A stretch of DNA of 64,000 nucleotides, from contig CP136067.1 in the NCBI GenBank assembly GCA_032622095.1, positions 91,006,707 to 91,070,706 of the forward strand. The letters run 5' to 3'. The notes under the pieces are model-generated. The model worked only from the letters and a program-made list of their open reading frames with translations. It had not been told where the DNA came from and did no database searches. Each line of letters starts with the position of its first letter. Position 1 is the stretch's first letter. Both the position numbers and the translations under genes were made by a program. The stretch is from Siphonodentalium dalli. Lineage: Eukaryota; Mollusca; Scaphopoda; Gadilida; Siphonodentaliidae. Below are positions 33,800 to 46,190 of the stretch, one piece after another.

Positions 33800-35225
33800 T
33801 TTGGTTCGCCATAAAAGTATAGTTATAAGCCTAACCACACCACCAATGTATACCACATATAGTCATCTCTCTGTTAGTAGACTATAAACAAGCTGCATAG
33901 CTGGTGTTATATGCATGTGTGAATATTTCCAATATATGTCAGCAACTCAGTAACATAAAATTTGGAAACGGAGATGCAGCTAGTGTGCTTACAAAAAATA
34001 GTTTTATATTCCAAAATCGATGGATGTTTGTCCAGTTGAAATGCATCTGTATGACAAAAATGACACAAGCTTCATTCCCTTTCTGTTGTGATAACGCATA
34101 CCGACGATTGCCAATGAAACAAATTACTTATAAATTGCAGAAAATTTGCTGTTTCCAAAATAACAATTTGCGAATGGATATCATTATTAATTAACATGTG
34201 CAGAGTGTAGGCCTACAATATCTGATAAAATGTCACTCTGAACACGACTATCGCTTAGTTCGACGAATGGCACATCGTGTGGCAATATACTTGATAGAGA
34301 AAGCCATACAAAACAATTGGTATTTCAGACGTTATATTCCTGCGACATTGTTTGTGCGAGCATGGACCTTACACTCGACACTAGTGTTTAACCTGAATAT
34401 TGCCTGCTTCAAATTGTTTGCATGTTGACATTGACCGGTTGAGCGGAAACCTGGTGTTTATGGAATGTTGACATTGTTGTGACATCGCACATAGTTAGAA
34501 GAGGAAGCCATTACCATTTCTAGCTCCGGACAGTTGTATTTGGACTTATTTTAATACAGACCTATACCAATCATTCATGTTATTAGCAGCAAATTTGGGA
34601 ATTTAACTGGTGAGTGATTGATGCATGTCGATGTTGATGACCCAGTTGCATGGGGCTTACATTTGAAAAATCAAGTCAAAGACATCGTACTAAATTTCAG
34701 CCGTGATCATACGAACTCACTTTTTTAACTGGCTGGATAATGTAGTTCTGACTGAACAGTGATTTGTGTTTTGAATCAGTACACGCACCGTGAAGGCCAC
34801 CAAACTCTAATACCGGTAACTGTTGAGCGACGGACGATTTTTAAAATATTTATATCAAAAACTAATGTTCAGTCATTCATGGCCTACTTATTTCACATGG
34901 TTGCCATGGTTATTCATTCAATGTTTGAGCAATGTATGCAGCAAACTAATATTCATGTTTAAAAATGAAGCAGACAATAAAGTTTACTGAAATGCACCAA
35001 CGATTTGCAGCAACCGAGTTTGCTTGGTAAAAAATGTAGCGAACGAATGGCATTGCGTCAAACTTTTAATCAACATAATTTGCATGGTAAAGCTTGGCAA
35101 GAACATCGGTTGCAGTAAATGTGAGGCAAGGTTTGCTGAAATTGTGATCATTTTGGTAAGGGTAGTTAAATATAACTTTACTATTGAATGCATGATGTGC
35201 CTGACCTGTCTTATTTACAACCCAC
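33800..35225. other. Intronic, no gene seen
   Basis: No domain or strong repeat recognised. This is the 5' part of lectin intron 2; the intron's GTGGGT donor is at 35220-35225. Confidence 0.5.
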
Positions 35226-35423
35226 CTGTTCCGTGACCCAATGTCACCAGTAGAGTCGCTATCCCGTCAGGCATAGCACGGCTCTCAATCAGCACGAGGT
35301 GTGCTCCTTCTGAGTCACAGAACATCCCGGAGTCGGCTCCGTTCAGAAGGTTGGTGTTGTACTTGAGGCAATAGATTTTCCCAGCAATTTCATACAGATA
35401 GTAGCCAGCTGTTCCCTCACAAC
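35226..35423 (-). CDS. Exon 2 of secreted PAN-like/C-type lectin-like protein
   Basis: This exon encodes the first half of a C-type lectin-like domain. After a TACACAG acceptor it opens with two bases of a split codon and reads CEGTAGYYLYEIAGKIYC, MFCDSEGAHLVLIES and MPDGIATLL. It ends with one base before a GTGGGT donor at 35225. The two early cysteines are the extra N-terminal pair of long-form domains, and FC-EGAHL-I is the classic first cysteine and alpha-1/beta-1 signature. It is 198 bases long, with phase 1 at both sides, so it joins exon 1 (giving Gly) and exon 3 (giving Glu) in frame. GC content is clearly higher than in the surrounding intron. The domain call is firm; the joins need transcript evidence. 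Confidence 0.85.
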
Positions 35424-36291
35424 CTGTGTATTTGACGATTGCTAAATTACACCGTGACGTAGCTGTTTGGTTAAATCAGCCAAATTATACATCGTTTTGA
35501 TCAGAAGAGAGGTACACTATACATTTAACCCATTCTGTAATAAACGTTCATTAATGAGTAGTTAACCTGTATGCAATGATCAGATAATAAGTTCAGTATT
35601 TCACAATACAATTTATTTCTCTATATCTCATATTTCAATTCATATTGGTGTATGTGTCTTCCCCTTTTCCATGTGAATATTAGCACTATGTAATCCCATG
35701 CACAAGTCAACTTATTTCTCTGGATTGCACTGTGCATGACTGGACTGGAGGCCCTTTATTTGTGGCATTTTTTGGTTTATTAAACATGCTGACATGGGTT
35801 TTTCTGGCCCAAAATTAAATAGGTTGGTGGTATGTGAGTTAATAAGTAGTTGCTACAGCATCCTACTGTTCTTATCATATAAATATGTTCTGACCAATCT
35901 TCCAAAATGAGGTCTTAGCCCACGAGATGTGCTCATATAACGGCACAACCAAGCTAAACCATAAATATCTGTTGGAATTAAACAACTGATTAGTGTTTTA
36001 AATGATATGTTTATGTCAAAAGGGTCATAAACATATGACGTGTAGCTATGCTTTGACCAGCACTGGCCATAATGGGCAAATATAGTAAGATATGAAAATA
36101 AAAATTGGACCCACGGTCACACACAGCTTAATATTTTGAAGGGCTCGCAAGTCGCAGTTGTAATGTAACATGAAGTTATTAAGCAGATGTTGGGTTAAAT
36201 CAGCGAAAGTATCCACCCTTTTGACTAGAAAGAGGTACACTATACATTTATCCATTCCTCATTTAAATCTAAAGTCTTCCAAAAATTAGGT
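35424..36291. other. Intronic, no gene seen
   Basis: 3' end of lectin intron 1. CACTATACATTTA(A/T)CCATTC occurs at 35515 and 36237 in the context GTTAAATCAGC, indicating a ~720-bp-spaced weak direct repeat. Nothing else recognised. Confidence 0.5.
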
Positions 36292-37903
36292 GTCAGCCCA
36301 CAGGAGCTTGGAATTTGGTCAAAACCCCTCTTTTATTGGCGGAACCACCACCCGGGACCAAAGGTCACGGAAGGAGTGAAACACGAATTTGTTGCCACCC
36401 ATTTTGAACTCAACTGTATTCCTACAAAAAATATATTTTCACTAAAAACGTTTGGTGCCTCTTACACCTTAGATGCCAATCTACAACATTCCATAGGTAT
36501 ATTTTTCCAGTTCTTCGAAAACCTCACTTTATTTCGGTAATGTATTGTAAATTCACCAACGAACACAAATATGCGACACCTACATCACCCGTTCTAGAAT
36601 CTGAATGACAAATGGCACAAAACCATTTTTCCGGAATAACAAAGTCGGAACGAAATAAAATCGAAACCTAATTTAAAGCCAGCGAAATTCAAAAACTATT
36701 TGAAAGTGCGTGCGGTTTTCGAACTTAGGCGCCAGAAAACTTAAATCTGTTTATGTTTGCGTCATACTATGCTCGTTTTTGAAGATCTAATCCTGATGTT
36801 TTGTGCATTTTCCTGAAAATTTCTGTATGTTTCTGTGTCTGCTGTTATCATCTCATGAAAATGACGACTACACAAGAAGATGTTCTTCATTTGACTGAAT
36901 GGTAATTTGTACATATATTTCATATTTAATTTATTTCTATTTATGGCACGACCACCTGGTATTGTTTTTTTCTTCTTGTTTTATGTTCGTTATGTACATG
37001 TAGGCCTATATGTACTACTTGATTTTGTAATGCTACTGGTTGCAATGATTGGTCATAAGGGGACCAAAACTCTCTAGCTCCATCTCTCTCTCATAGGAGC
37101 TTGTGTCGCGCTCCGTTGTATAGGCCTAAAATATCCATCATATAATAGTAATAGTAATCAACCAACTGATTACTGGTCCAATATCACGAAGTAGAAGAAA
37201 AAGATATATAGACTCACGGGGAGGCGATTCCTTTGTGCGTTTTGGTGCAGATTCGTTGCCAGAATATCTTAATTATTTCCACATCAAATGCTGATTTTTA
37301 CTAGTTCTGACGAACAAATATATGTCTTAGTTGATGAGAGAAGACATTTTTCTTGAGTTAGGTAACGATATTGGCCATGTATATATAGAACGAGTGTTTA
37401 GTTTCGCGAAATTCAAATTTGTCAATGTAGGGTACAAAAACTCGCCATTAATATGCCAAATACAGTAACAAAATGTAATAAGATTCTTTAATGTAAGAGC
37501 ACACAAATAACCAGATAACCTGCGTATTCTTCACAGTATACGTTTTATTTGTGCGTTTGCAAGTTGTATATAATACAAACTGGTTTACCGAATAACTAGT
37601 TTATAAATTTGAGTTAGTGATAAACTCGCTAACATAAATTTTATTTAATAAGCAACTATAAGTATTGTCAACTGTACCGGTACCAGGATCTATAAATAGT
37701 ATACGTCACTCGTGACTCTTGTGTCGTAACGAATCAGCACCAAAACTCTCAAAGAATGGCTTTTTGCATATGATTATATAGCCTGTGCTCATGAATTGGA
37801 AATTCAATTTTTAAATTCAAGACAGCTAGCCACCATCGGCATTGTTTTTTTCAAAATCAAAAATACCAAAAAAATATTAAAAACATTACTTAATGTAACT
37901 TTC

Positions 37904-38373
37904 GCTGATGGGGTCATTGTCACAAGGCTCCGCGATCCGATCACATTCGTAGCCAGGTTTTTTAATCGATCACAAATGTAGCCAGCTTTTCTATGGCGAT
38001 CACATTTGTAGCCAGCTTTTCATATTCAGGCGAGCCTCAATGAACACGATCAGGTTAATCTAATTTTTCTGAGTTGATGGATGAAAACAACTTGAATTTA
38101 GTTTTGATATAAGTTCATTTATAACCTGTTGTTTCGGATCAATGTCGTTGGAATGCTCGAATTATATTCCAATATAAGTTGATAAACGAAGTCAGTTTTG
38201 GAGCATGACGTCGACATTTTAGTCACGAACGTGATGACGTCATATTTCGGGCAATATAAACCACGAATTAGAAAAGCTGACTACGAATGTGATCGCCGGT
38301 GAAATAAGCTGGCTACACTGGCTACGAATGTGACCGTCACTGACCGGAGTCTTGTGGCAATGACCCCATCGGC
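37904..38373. mobile_element. Nested 470-bp Mutator-like MITE with 9-bp target duplication
   Basis: Ends GCTGATGGGGTCATTG and CAATGACCCCATCGGC are inverted, and GTAACTTTC flanks both sides exactly (37895-37903 and 38374-38382). Subterminal GATCACATTCGTAGCCAG units recur several times in both orientations, so most of the element can fold on itself. No coding capacity. Confidence 0.85.
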
Positions 38374-38389
38374 GTAACTTTCATGGTCG

Positions 38390-39060
38390 ATGAAACGAGT
38401 GACTGAAATCCGACGGCGGCCATGTTTCTATGACTAATTACACGACGATCGCACCAATGTTACAGTCTCTAGCAATGATTCGTTCTCATTTTGATACCAA
38501 TTTCATGACCCATGAACAATTTAACGATGATCGGTTCATCGACATAGGCCTAGGCTCTAGGCAGTGTTATTGATTTAATTATATATGCGGTGTTGTCGCT
38601 GAAATCCGACGGCGGCCATGTTTCTTTGAGAATTCACAGCAAAATGACTCGTTCCCATCTATATGTCAATGTCAACCTCCGTGACAAATTTAATTATGAT
38701 CGGACCAACACTGCGACCTCTTGCCCACGGTGCTAAATGATGCAATTTTGAAATCCAAGATGGCTGTTGGCGGCCATTTTTTTCATGCAAATAAGCCCAA
38801 AATGACTCGGTGTCGTCTATATATCAATGTCATGATCGATGAACAATTTCGTGGTGATATAGGAGCATCGACACAGGCTCTAGGCTGTGTTATTGATTAA
38901 GATTTATCTAGTATTATCACTTAAATCCACGATGGCTGCCAGTGGCCATGTTTTTATGAAAATGAGCCCAAAATAATTCGTTCCCATCTAGACGCCAATG
39001 TTATCATCCATCAAAAAGTTCATGATGATCAGTGCATCGGTACGGTCATGTAATAAACAT
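38390..39060 (-). repeat. Inverted, diverged units of the ~165-bp satellite
   Basis: GACGGCGGCCATGTTTCT, AATGACTCG(T)TCCCATCTA and GATCGATGAACAATTT recur about every 180 bp, in reverse orientation to 18205-19575. Confidence 0.65.
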
Positions 39061-39479
39061 GTAATCAGCAGCTATGTTCGAAATTATAAACGGTACTTTC
39101 ATGCTTTCCGTCTCCGGATCATAGTTTTAAAGTTTCCGCATATTTCGGTACCAGTTCCGCTACTCAGATTCTAGAACGGGTGATGTAGGCGTCGCAGATT
39201 TGTGTTCGTTGGTGAATTTACAATACATTACCGAAATAAAGTGAGGTTTTCGAAGAACTGGACAAATATACCTATGGAATGTTGTAGATTGGCATCTAAG
39301 GTGTAAGAGGTACCAAACATTTTTAGTGAAAATATATTTTTTGTAGGAATACAGTTGAGTTCAAAATGGGTGGCAACAAATTCGTGTTTCACTCCTTCCG
39401 TGACCTTTGGTCCCGGGTGGTGGTTCCGCCAATAAAAGAGGGGTTTTGACCAAACTCCAAGCTCCTGTGGTCAGCCCAA

Positions 39480-40245
39480 CAACTACATATATGATCATAG
39501 AACGTGTGTACATGTTTGTATATACCACAGTTTTTAATTACTATTTGTGTTTGTTTTGTGTTTTGTTTTCATTGAATTGATATTTGTTTTCGATCCTTCA
39601 AAATATATTCAAGGTTGATTAGAATAAATTGCATTGTTTTAGTCAATTCTAGTATATTGTATTATTATTTAATGTGACTATGTTACTTCCTTTTGTTCGT
39701 TTCTGTAACACGTAATTTAAGGAGGACAGAAACAAATATATATATATAAACCTCAGTGGACCACTTTACGGGTGCAATTGTGTTTTATATAACGAACAGT
39801 TGGGCAATTTGCTACAATATCATAGTTTGTTCTGATTGTATGTTGGATAATGATTGCATTGGACTGACCCCATTAAACGATGTTTAGCCCGTATCCTTCT
39901 ATATGCCTTGCATATTATCATATTAGGCATATTTGAGACGATATAAGTATTCAAGTGACTTAGGGCGGTCACCATTTTTCGAAGTTGCGAAAAATCTTTG
40001 TAATGAATATGTTTGTGAAGTTTTTCAGCGATGAGCTATTGTGATCTCGGTAGTCAAACATATAGATTTCTGATACCTTTTGAATATACAGATAACATGA
40101 ACTGTGAGCGTCAGAAAATTGTGACGTATGTACCTGCCCCAGAAATAGCTCTACCAACATTGAATCAAGCCATTAGATTCATGGGGATGCCAGTTTGGTT
40201 AAAACTGTGACAACTTGTGTTCGGCCAATTGCTCACGCTGTGCCC
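39480..40245. other. Intronic, no gene seen
   Basis: AT-rich, with a TATATATATATA run near 39739. No domain recognised. Confidence 0.5.
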
Positions 40246-40249
40246 CTCC

Positions 40250-40480
40250 ACTCATTTGGACCCCATCATTGACTCGAATAGAGTCACTTTGGCTTTATTT
40301 TAACCACAGCATATCACGAAGATGACTATAACTTTGGTGGAAATCGGCGACTAAAACATTACGACCAATGAAGAGATCCTGAAAAAAAACGGCACCAATG
40401 TGGCGTCTTTAAACTACACGATTATATTTCTCTTGGAGAAGAATATGCATCATAGTCGTGATAATTATGTGTAGGCGCCT
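40250..40480 (+). repeat. Copy of the ~145-bp retroposon-like unit
   Basis: TTGACTCGAATAGAGTCACTTTGGC, TTGGTGGAAATCGGCGACTA and CACGATTATATTTCTC match units at 14960-16760. It has no ACAG tail. Confidence 0.7.
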
Positions 40481-40899
40481 CCCCCAATCCCATCGCTGTC
40501 TGTCTCGAGCGGTCCACTGTTTACATCTTCAAACCATTTAAATACCAGCTGATATTTAAATCTAATTTGAGTTTTGTTATATCATGTCCGGTGTATCTAA
40601 GACTCCTTACCACATCCACGCGAACAATCCCGTCGAAATATCCCGCAACCATTTATTATAACTAGGGAACATAGTTGTAACCACGTGACACGACGTCATC
40701 GTGGTAAGGCTTCTGCAGTTATGCTTTGCATCTAGTTCAGTGGATTGGCCAAAATGTTTTTGGAAGTCTTACTGTATACAATTCTTGATCTCGAGATATC
40801 GTTGAATGCACATAGGAGTAGTTATTTGTTGAAACAATGATATGCTGATACACTATATGGACACTGATTGAAAATACATAATGCTGTCCAACCTGTGTG

Positions 40900-41511
40900 C
40901 AGTGTTCACGCTGGCGGTAGCCTTTTTAGCCATTGGCGAAAATAAATCGTAAATGGCGAAAAAAATGACCGTATGGCGAAAAAAATAGCTAAAATAATTT
41001 CCTCCCAATTGTGTCCAGACATGGAGGCGATTATAAACACGCCAGCTTAGTACTCGGTCGAATTACATCACGCACAGCTAGCATCCGCAGAGCAAAAACG
41101 TCGGCACATCGTGTATGTTATACGACCCGATGTGCTTGGAGCAATTAGTAATATGTATGCATTGGTCTTGATTTCATATCGTGTCAACAAAGGAATCGAC
41201 TGTCTGGTTATTTGAATAAATTGATGAAAATATCTGTAGAGGGACCATCTAGGGAAGAGTTTGATTTCAAATGTGCGTTTACGAAATGGTCAGATGTACC
41301 CGTAGAATGTTTAAGAATGTTTAAGTATGTTATTGTTAGTTACATCTAATTTTGTTGCTCATGTTTCGCTTTGAAAAAAAAATGTAATAAACATTCAATT
41401 TATCTCAAAATATATTCCAAAATAAGTGGCTAAAGCAAATGCAAAGTAGCTAAAAAATGGCATTTGGCTAGAAGAATGGCTAAAGGAATTTCTGGGCTAG
41501 CGTGAACACTG
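40900..41511. mobile_element. hAT-type MITE, 612 bp, with perfect 8-bp target duplication
   Basis: Ends CAGTGTTCACGCTGGC and GCTAGCGTGAACACTG are inverted with one change, flanked by CCTGTGTG at 40892-40899 and 41512-41519. CAGTG-type ends with an 8-bp duplication define hAT. Subterminal TTTAGCCAT/ATGGCTAAA strings repeat on both sides. No ORF. Confidence 0.9.
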
Positions 41512-41586
41512 CCTGTGTGTCTACCGGTTTTCAGTTAGCTCGATAAACTTCCGGCTGGCACACGGTTGATTAAACTTAAAACTACA

Positions 41587-42035
41587 GGGGTGCTATTCAC
41601 CAAGCGAGACTTTTTTATAAACCAGGTAGTTTAATTGGTAGCGGCTGAACGCCAAGGTATCTTTACATTAGCGCAAACGACACACGCTGTCGATGGTGTG
41701 ATTGATCCAATCTATCAGAGTTGTCACTTGTCAATTGACGCCGTCTCACGACTGATTCATGAACACTGCCCACAATCGGCATGTATAGCGGTATAATGTT
41801 TGGGTATAATTGTGTGGAGACTCATGCTTGCGTTTATATATCTGCAGAATGAGTTTCAATGATATTATTGAGGTTTTTTAATTAGCACAGTCTGAAAATG
41901 AAGAGCCAAGAAGATAACGTCTCAGAATTTGGTTTTTTGTGTTTTGGTTCTGTTTGGATATTTCCCTGTCATTTCCAAAGAAAATTCTGTCCATGCATCA
42001 TTTTTCCGGCGCTGATGAATGGTGCTGGTTTCTTT
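41587..42035. mobile_element. PIF/Harbinger fragment A: inverted end, transposase start and Myb-like piece
   Basis: GGGGTGCTATTCACCAAGCG at 41587 matches the end near 49560 (there reversed). At 41849 a start codon reads MSFNDIIEVF, then stop: the decayed beginning of the transposase also seen at 49290. From about 41925 the sequence switches to a reverse-strand fragment of the Myb-like gene found at 47132-47564 (shared TTTCCCTGTCATTTCCAAAG and TTTTTCCGGCGCTG). The middle of the element has therefore been deleted. Confidence 0.7.
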
Positions 42036-42045
42036 GTTCCTTAAT

Positions 42046-42357
42046 ATTTTGATTCATCTCTCCATAATGTCCAAAAATGTGTTACGATCATCGGCAGTTG
42101 GAGGGGGGGGGGGGGTCTGCAAAACAATTGCACATGTAGGGCCCAAAAAGTTGTTTTCCGACCCCGAGGGACCCACCACCCCATTTGTGCAAATTTGTTC
42201 CTCCAAATGTTAGGGACCCACCCCCTTTCTCATGTTTTTATCAAAATTTCAGAGTTTTTTTTAGCCGTTCTTCAATAACTGTGTTAACTGCCTTTCATTC
42301 CCATTACAATATCCTTTTTTGGTGCAAACTGTGTAAAATTAAGACTCAAGCAATAAC
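42046..42357. other. Spacer with a G run
   Basis: Holds a 14-G run at 42102-42115 and CCCACC-rich sequence. No gene is recognised. Confidence 0.4.
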
Positions 42358-42365
42358 ATCCTTAA

Positions 42366-45300
42366 CCTTCTAGACAATTCATCGAAGTTGAAGGAAATAA
42401 TAGACCGATATAGCATCAAAACGTTAGAACTTCCCCTACAAGAGTGGCAAAATCATCGAGTACATTATTAGACCCAATTATTATCGGCAATTCCCTTCGT
42501 GTACTAGAAGCTGAAGTAATAAACCCGACAGTCTCTGACCACTTAGGTGTATATGTGTCACTAGCTTATGATTATTCACAAGTAACTTCGTTCCAGAGAG
42601 TAGTATGGAACTATTCCAGAGAAAATTTTGAAAGAGCCAACGAAATACTCGGTAACACAAACTGGGATGATCTCCTTAAGTGCCTCGACACCGATTCAGC
42701 TACCATACTTTTCCAAAATAAATTTATGTCAGTAATGAACGATACAATTCCCCAATCCACTGTTACGGTTCGGCCCAAGGATAAAATCTGGTTTAACTCA
42801 GAAATCCGAAGAGAAATTCGCAAACGCGAAAGGCTACGTACCAAAGCCATAACAAATAATAATCCCAACACATGGCAAAAATATAAGCAATGTCGAAATA
42901 AAGTAAATAACATGAAAAAGTTCGCGAAAGCGAAATTTTATGAAAAATTGGAAGACCGCATGAAAGAATCATCATCTCCCCGCGAATTCTGGCAACTAAT
43001 GAATTACCTACTATGTAAAAAGAAAACAACCAATGTTCCACCCCTATACTGGTCGAATGCCCATATAAATACCATAAACGTAAATGGGACCGTGTACGCG
43101 TCTGATGATCTTGACAAGGCTAACATATTAAACCAGAGCTTCATTTCTAACTCATCAATAAACGACTCAAACCACAGTTTACCTGTGTTCAATTCTCGTT
43201 GTAACAACACGATGGAGGACTTTGAGTTCACCGAAGATGAAATAATTTTGGCAATTAAATCACTTAAATTAAACAAAGCCCATGGCTGCGATGGAATTAG
43301 TGCAAAAATGCTCCTAGCTACCGCAGAATCAATTGCTCGTCCATTAGTTTTAATCTTCAGAAAATTTCTTGATAGCATGACATTTCCATCTGTATGGAAA
43401 AAGGCTAATGTTGTCCCATCTTTCTTTAAAAAGACGACCCCGCTGATAGCAAGAACTACCGTCCTATTTCCCTTCTACCCTGCTTGGGAAAAATATTTGA
43501 GAAAGTTGTATTAAAACATATCAGGGATTTCTTTAAAAAAAACGAACTACTATTCTTACGTCAATCGGGTTTCATGCCAGGGCAAAGCACTTCTCATCAA
43601 CTCATAGATCTATACAATCACCTGTGTCAATCTCTCGACAATGGACTGTATACATGTTCTATTTTTTTGTGATATATCAAAGGCATTCGAGAGAGTTTGG
43701 CACAGGGGACTAATACATAAACTTTCAAGTTATGGAGTTCGTGGTAAATCTTTGAAATGGCTAGGAGACTATGTAAATAACCGACAGCAGCGCGTATTAG
43801 TTAACAACAGCTTTTCTAGCTATGAGATCATCTCGATCCTAGGCCCTTTTCTATTTTTGGTTTACATCAATGATTTAGCAGACAACATCTGTTCTGTTAC
43901 GAGAATGTACGCTGACGACACTTGCATTACTAACGAGCACCACGATCTAAATGAATTGGCGCAAACCACGAACAAGGATCTTGAAAACATATCAATATGG
44001 TCAAACAATTGGCTAGTCAATTTTAATCCCTCAAAAACGATGGGCATGTCGTACTCTTTGACTGGCACATCCGGCGATACTCCTAATTTAACCTTTAATA
44101 ATGATACTATATCCTTTGTTGAGACACATAAACACCTCGGTCTTGAACTCCAATCAAATATGTCATGGAACAATCATATCAATGCAAATATTAAAAGAAT
44201 AGCCTCGCGTTTATCACAACTAAGAAGATTTAAATACCAGCTCGATAGGAAGACCCTAGAAAACATATATAAAACGTATATTTTATCATTATACGATTAT
44301 GCCGATGTAGTATGGGCAAATGCACCTAAATATCAAATGGATAAACTTGAACGGTTACACATTGATGCAGCCAGAATAGTCAGTGGACTCACACGATCAG
44401 TCTCTGATATAAACACAATGAAAGAAGTAGGCTGGCCCCCACTGAGGAGGAGGCGTGAATTACACAAATTACAAACTATGTACAACATTATCAATCGGAA
44501 TGCCCCTATTTATCTCACAAACATATTATCACCCATAATAGCTGACATATCAGAGTATGAATTCAGATATCCCGAAAAAGTTTACACATATTTCAGTAAC
44601 ACTGAGAATTACAAAAAGTCATTTTTCCCTTCAACCATAAAAGCGTGGAATGACATGCCGTCCGTAATAACAGATGCCCCCACAATTTCAGATTTCAAAA
44701 CGTATCTTAGAATAATTGACCCCGTCACTAGACCCCCGAGGTATTTCTACACGGGACGCAGGCAAGGTAACGTACTTCACGCAAAATTACGGAACTATTG
44801 CAGTGATCTAAAGTCGGATAAATTCCAAAACTACATATCTGACAGCCCACGTTGCGCATGCGGCAACCAATGCGAAGATGCATATCATTACCTTTTCATG
44901 TGTTCCCTGTACCAATCAGAACGAATAGAAATGTATCATTCGCTACACAGAGAAGGACTCAAATTAACACATATGAATGATTTACTTTCTGGCATCCAAA
45001 ACATACATGTAGATATAAAACAAAATGTGAAGTTGTTCAAAATAGTACAACATTTTATTACGGAAACTATACGTTTCTGACAAATGATATTAACTTAATT
45101 AATAAGTAGGACATAAATATGTTTATTGTTGTTTATTGCTTTTTTCGACCTGTTACTTGCTCGGCCATAACAATGTTTTAAATAAACACAATCGACGTTG
45201 GCACCTTACATCATCCTTTCCTAACGATCCGCAAGATCATCATTCACCAGTCACCATTCTCTCACATTCCACACAGCTGTAAATAAGTTACATATTGTGC

Positions 45301-45421
45301 CACTTTGTCAATTATGTAATTTTGTAACAATGTATACTGGAGAGGGGTTCATTAAGTTATGTAACTTGTGCCCCAATCCACTTTGTATTATTACAAATAA
45401 AATATGTTTAAAGAAAAGAAA
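42366..45421 (+). mobile_element. 5'-truncated non-LTR retrotransposon (LINE), with target duplication
   Basis: The copy begins inside the endonuclease domain and ends in a short A-rich tail, AATAAAATATGTTTAAAGAA. ATCCTTAA stands directly before it (42358-42365) and after it (45422-45429), an 8-bp target duplication. 5' truncation at a target duplication is the usual outcome of target-primed reverse transcription. The element lies in lectin intron 1, antisense to that gene. Confidence 0.85.
42444..45080 (+). pseudogene. LINE pol: endonuclease remnant, reverse transcriptase, C-terminal Cys-rich region
   Basis: The protein would copy element RNA into DNA at a nicked target. The first frame (42444-43514) opens at the end of the endonuclease (SDHLGVYV), crosses the linker and enters the reverse transcriptase fingers (LNKAHGCDGIS). 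A one-base shift near 43445 moves the frame to NYRPISLLPC; a second shift at the T7 run near 43665 moves it to FCDISKAFERVW, and the last frame runs to 45080. The catalytic YADD is at 43908-43919. The usual GVPQGS loop before LGPFLFLVYINDL is missing (about 43829), an in-frame deletion that by itself should kill activity. A C-x-CG...H...C region (about 44845-44905) is like that of Jockey/CR1-type elements. Clade assignment is tentative. Confidence 0.85.
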
Positions 45422-45429
45422 ATCCTTAA

Positions 45430-45739
45430 TCGGTAAAGCACAGGTCAGAAAAAAACGAAAAATAATCTGTATTCCCAGGTGCTTTCTGGTGTTTCAAGTA
45501 TCTAACAACAATACTAAAGCATTGTGTAGGTACACTGTATGTCACAAATTGCCCTAGACCGTATTAAAGCCTTAATATATCGAGCGTGTTTAGTCTGACA
45601 TAGAACACTGGCCAGTGTAAATGGTGGTAAACAGGTCAGGGGTTCTACAATTATTTATGCATGATCAACGAACTCTTTAGTCTTATCCACCGGGGTGGGT
45701 GAGGAGGGGAATTGTTTTGGTTAGGTATACACATAGATA
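45430..45739. other. Spacer, no gene seen
   Basis: No domain or repeat recognised between the LINE and the following satellite. Confidence 0.5.
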
Positions 45740-46190
45740 TATGGTTATTATACCCCGATATTAGTCGGCGGGTATATAGTTGACGTCTCGAGTCGTCCGT
45801 GCGTCCGTCCGTACAAACATTGTGCATCATAACTCAAGAGTCGGTTGTCATATTGTAATGCTCTATTACATGTGACAGACCAGAAATGGGAAACGAATAT
45901 GCATAATATCACGGATTGTGAGCACCAATGCATACCAGAGTTATCCATGGGCCCTGTTTATGAAATTCAGTCCGTACACAGTTTTTGCAATATAAGTTGA
46001 AGTGTCGGTTGTCGAATTTTGAAGTGGTTTGGTATGGTGATAGACCTAAATGATAGGGGAAGGATGTATGCATATATCACTGCATATCACATGTTTCGCC
46101 TGTCGATGCATACCAGAGCTACCAACCTGGTTCCACCCGTAAACACATTTTGCATTATTATAACTCAACCACGTGTATGTATATATGTGC
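45740..46190 (+). repeat. Tandem repeat with ATACCCCG...CGGGTATA head and GTCCGTCC run
   Basis: It begins with an inverted TATACCCCGATATTAGTCGGCGGGTATA-like hairpin (45749-45776) and GTCCGTGCGTCCGTCCGT, then about 2.5 units carrying ATAACTCAAGAGTCGGTTGT-like and CAATGCATACCAGAG boxes. It looks like the reverse-oriented counterpart of the tail at 1600-1706. Confidence 0.7.

Larger units (their letters stand above)
36301..39469. mobile_element. 3.2-kb non-autonomous element with ~305-bp inverted ends
   Basis: 36301-36606 and 39165-39469 are near-identical reverse complements, beginning CAGGAGCTTGG and ending CCAAGCTCCTGTG. GTCAGCCCA stands directly outside on both sides (36292-36300 and 39470-39478), a 9-bp duplication if the right end is two bases longer, or 7 bp if the ends are trimmed evenly. 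Very long inverted ends with a 9-bp target suit the Mutator-like superfamily. Inside are no transposase, a nested MITE (37904-38373) and inverted satellite units (38390-39060). Confidence 0.75.
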
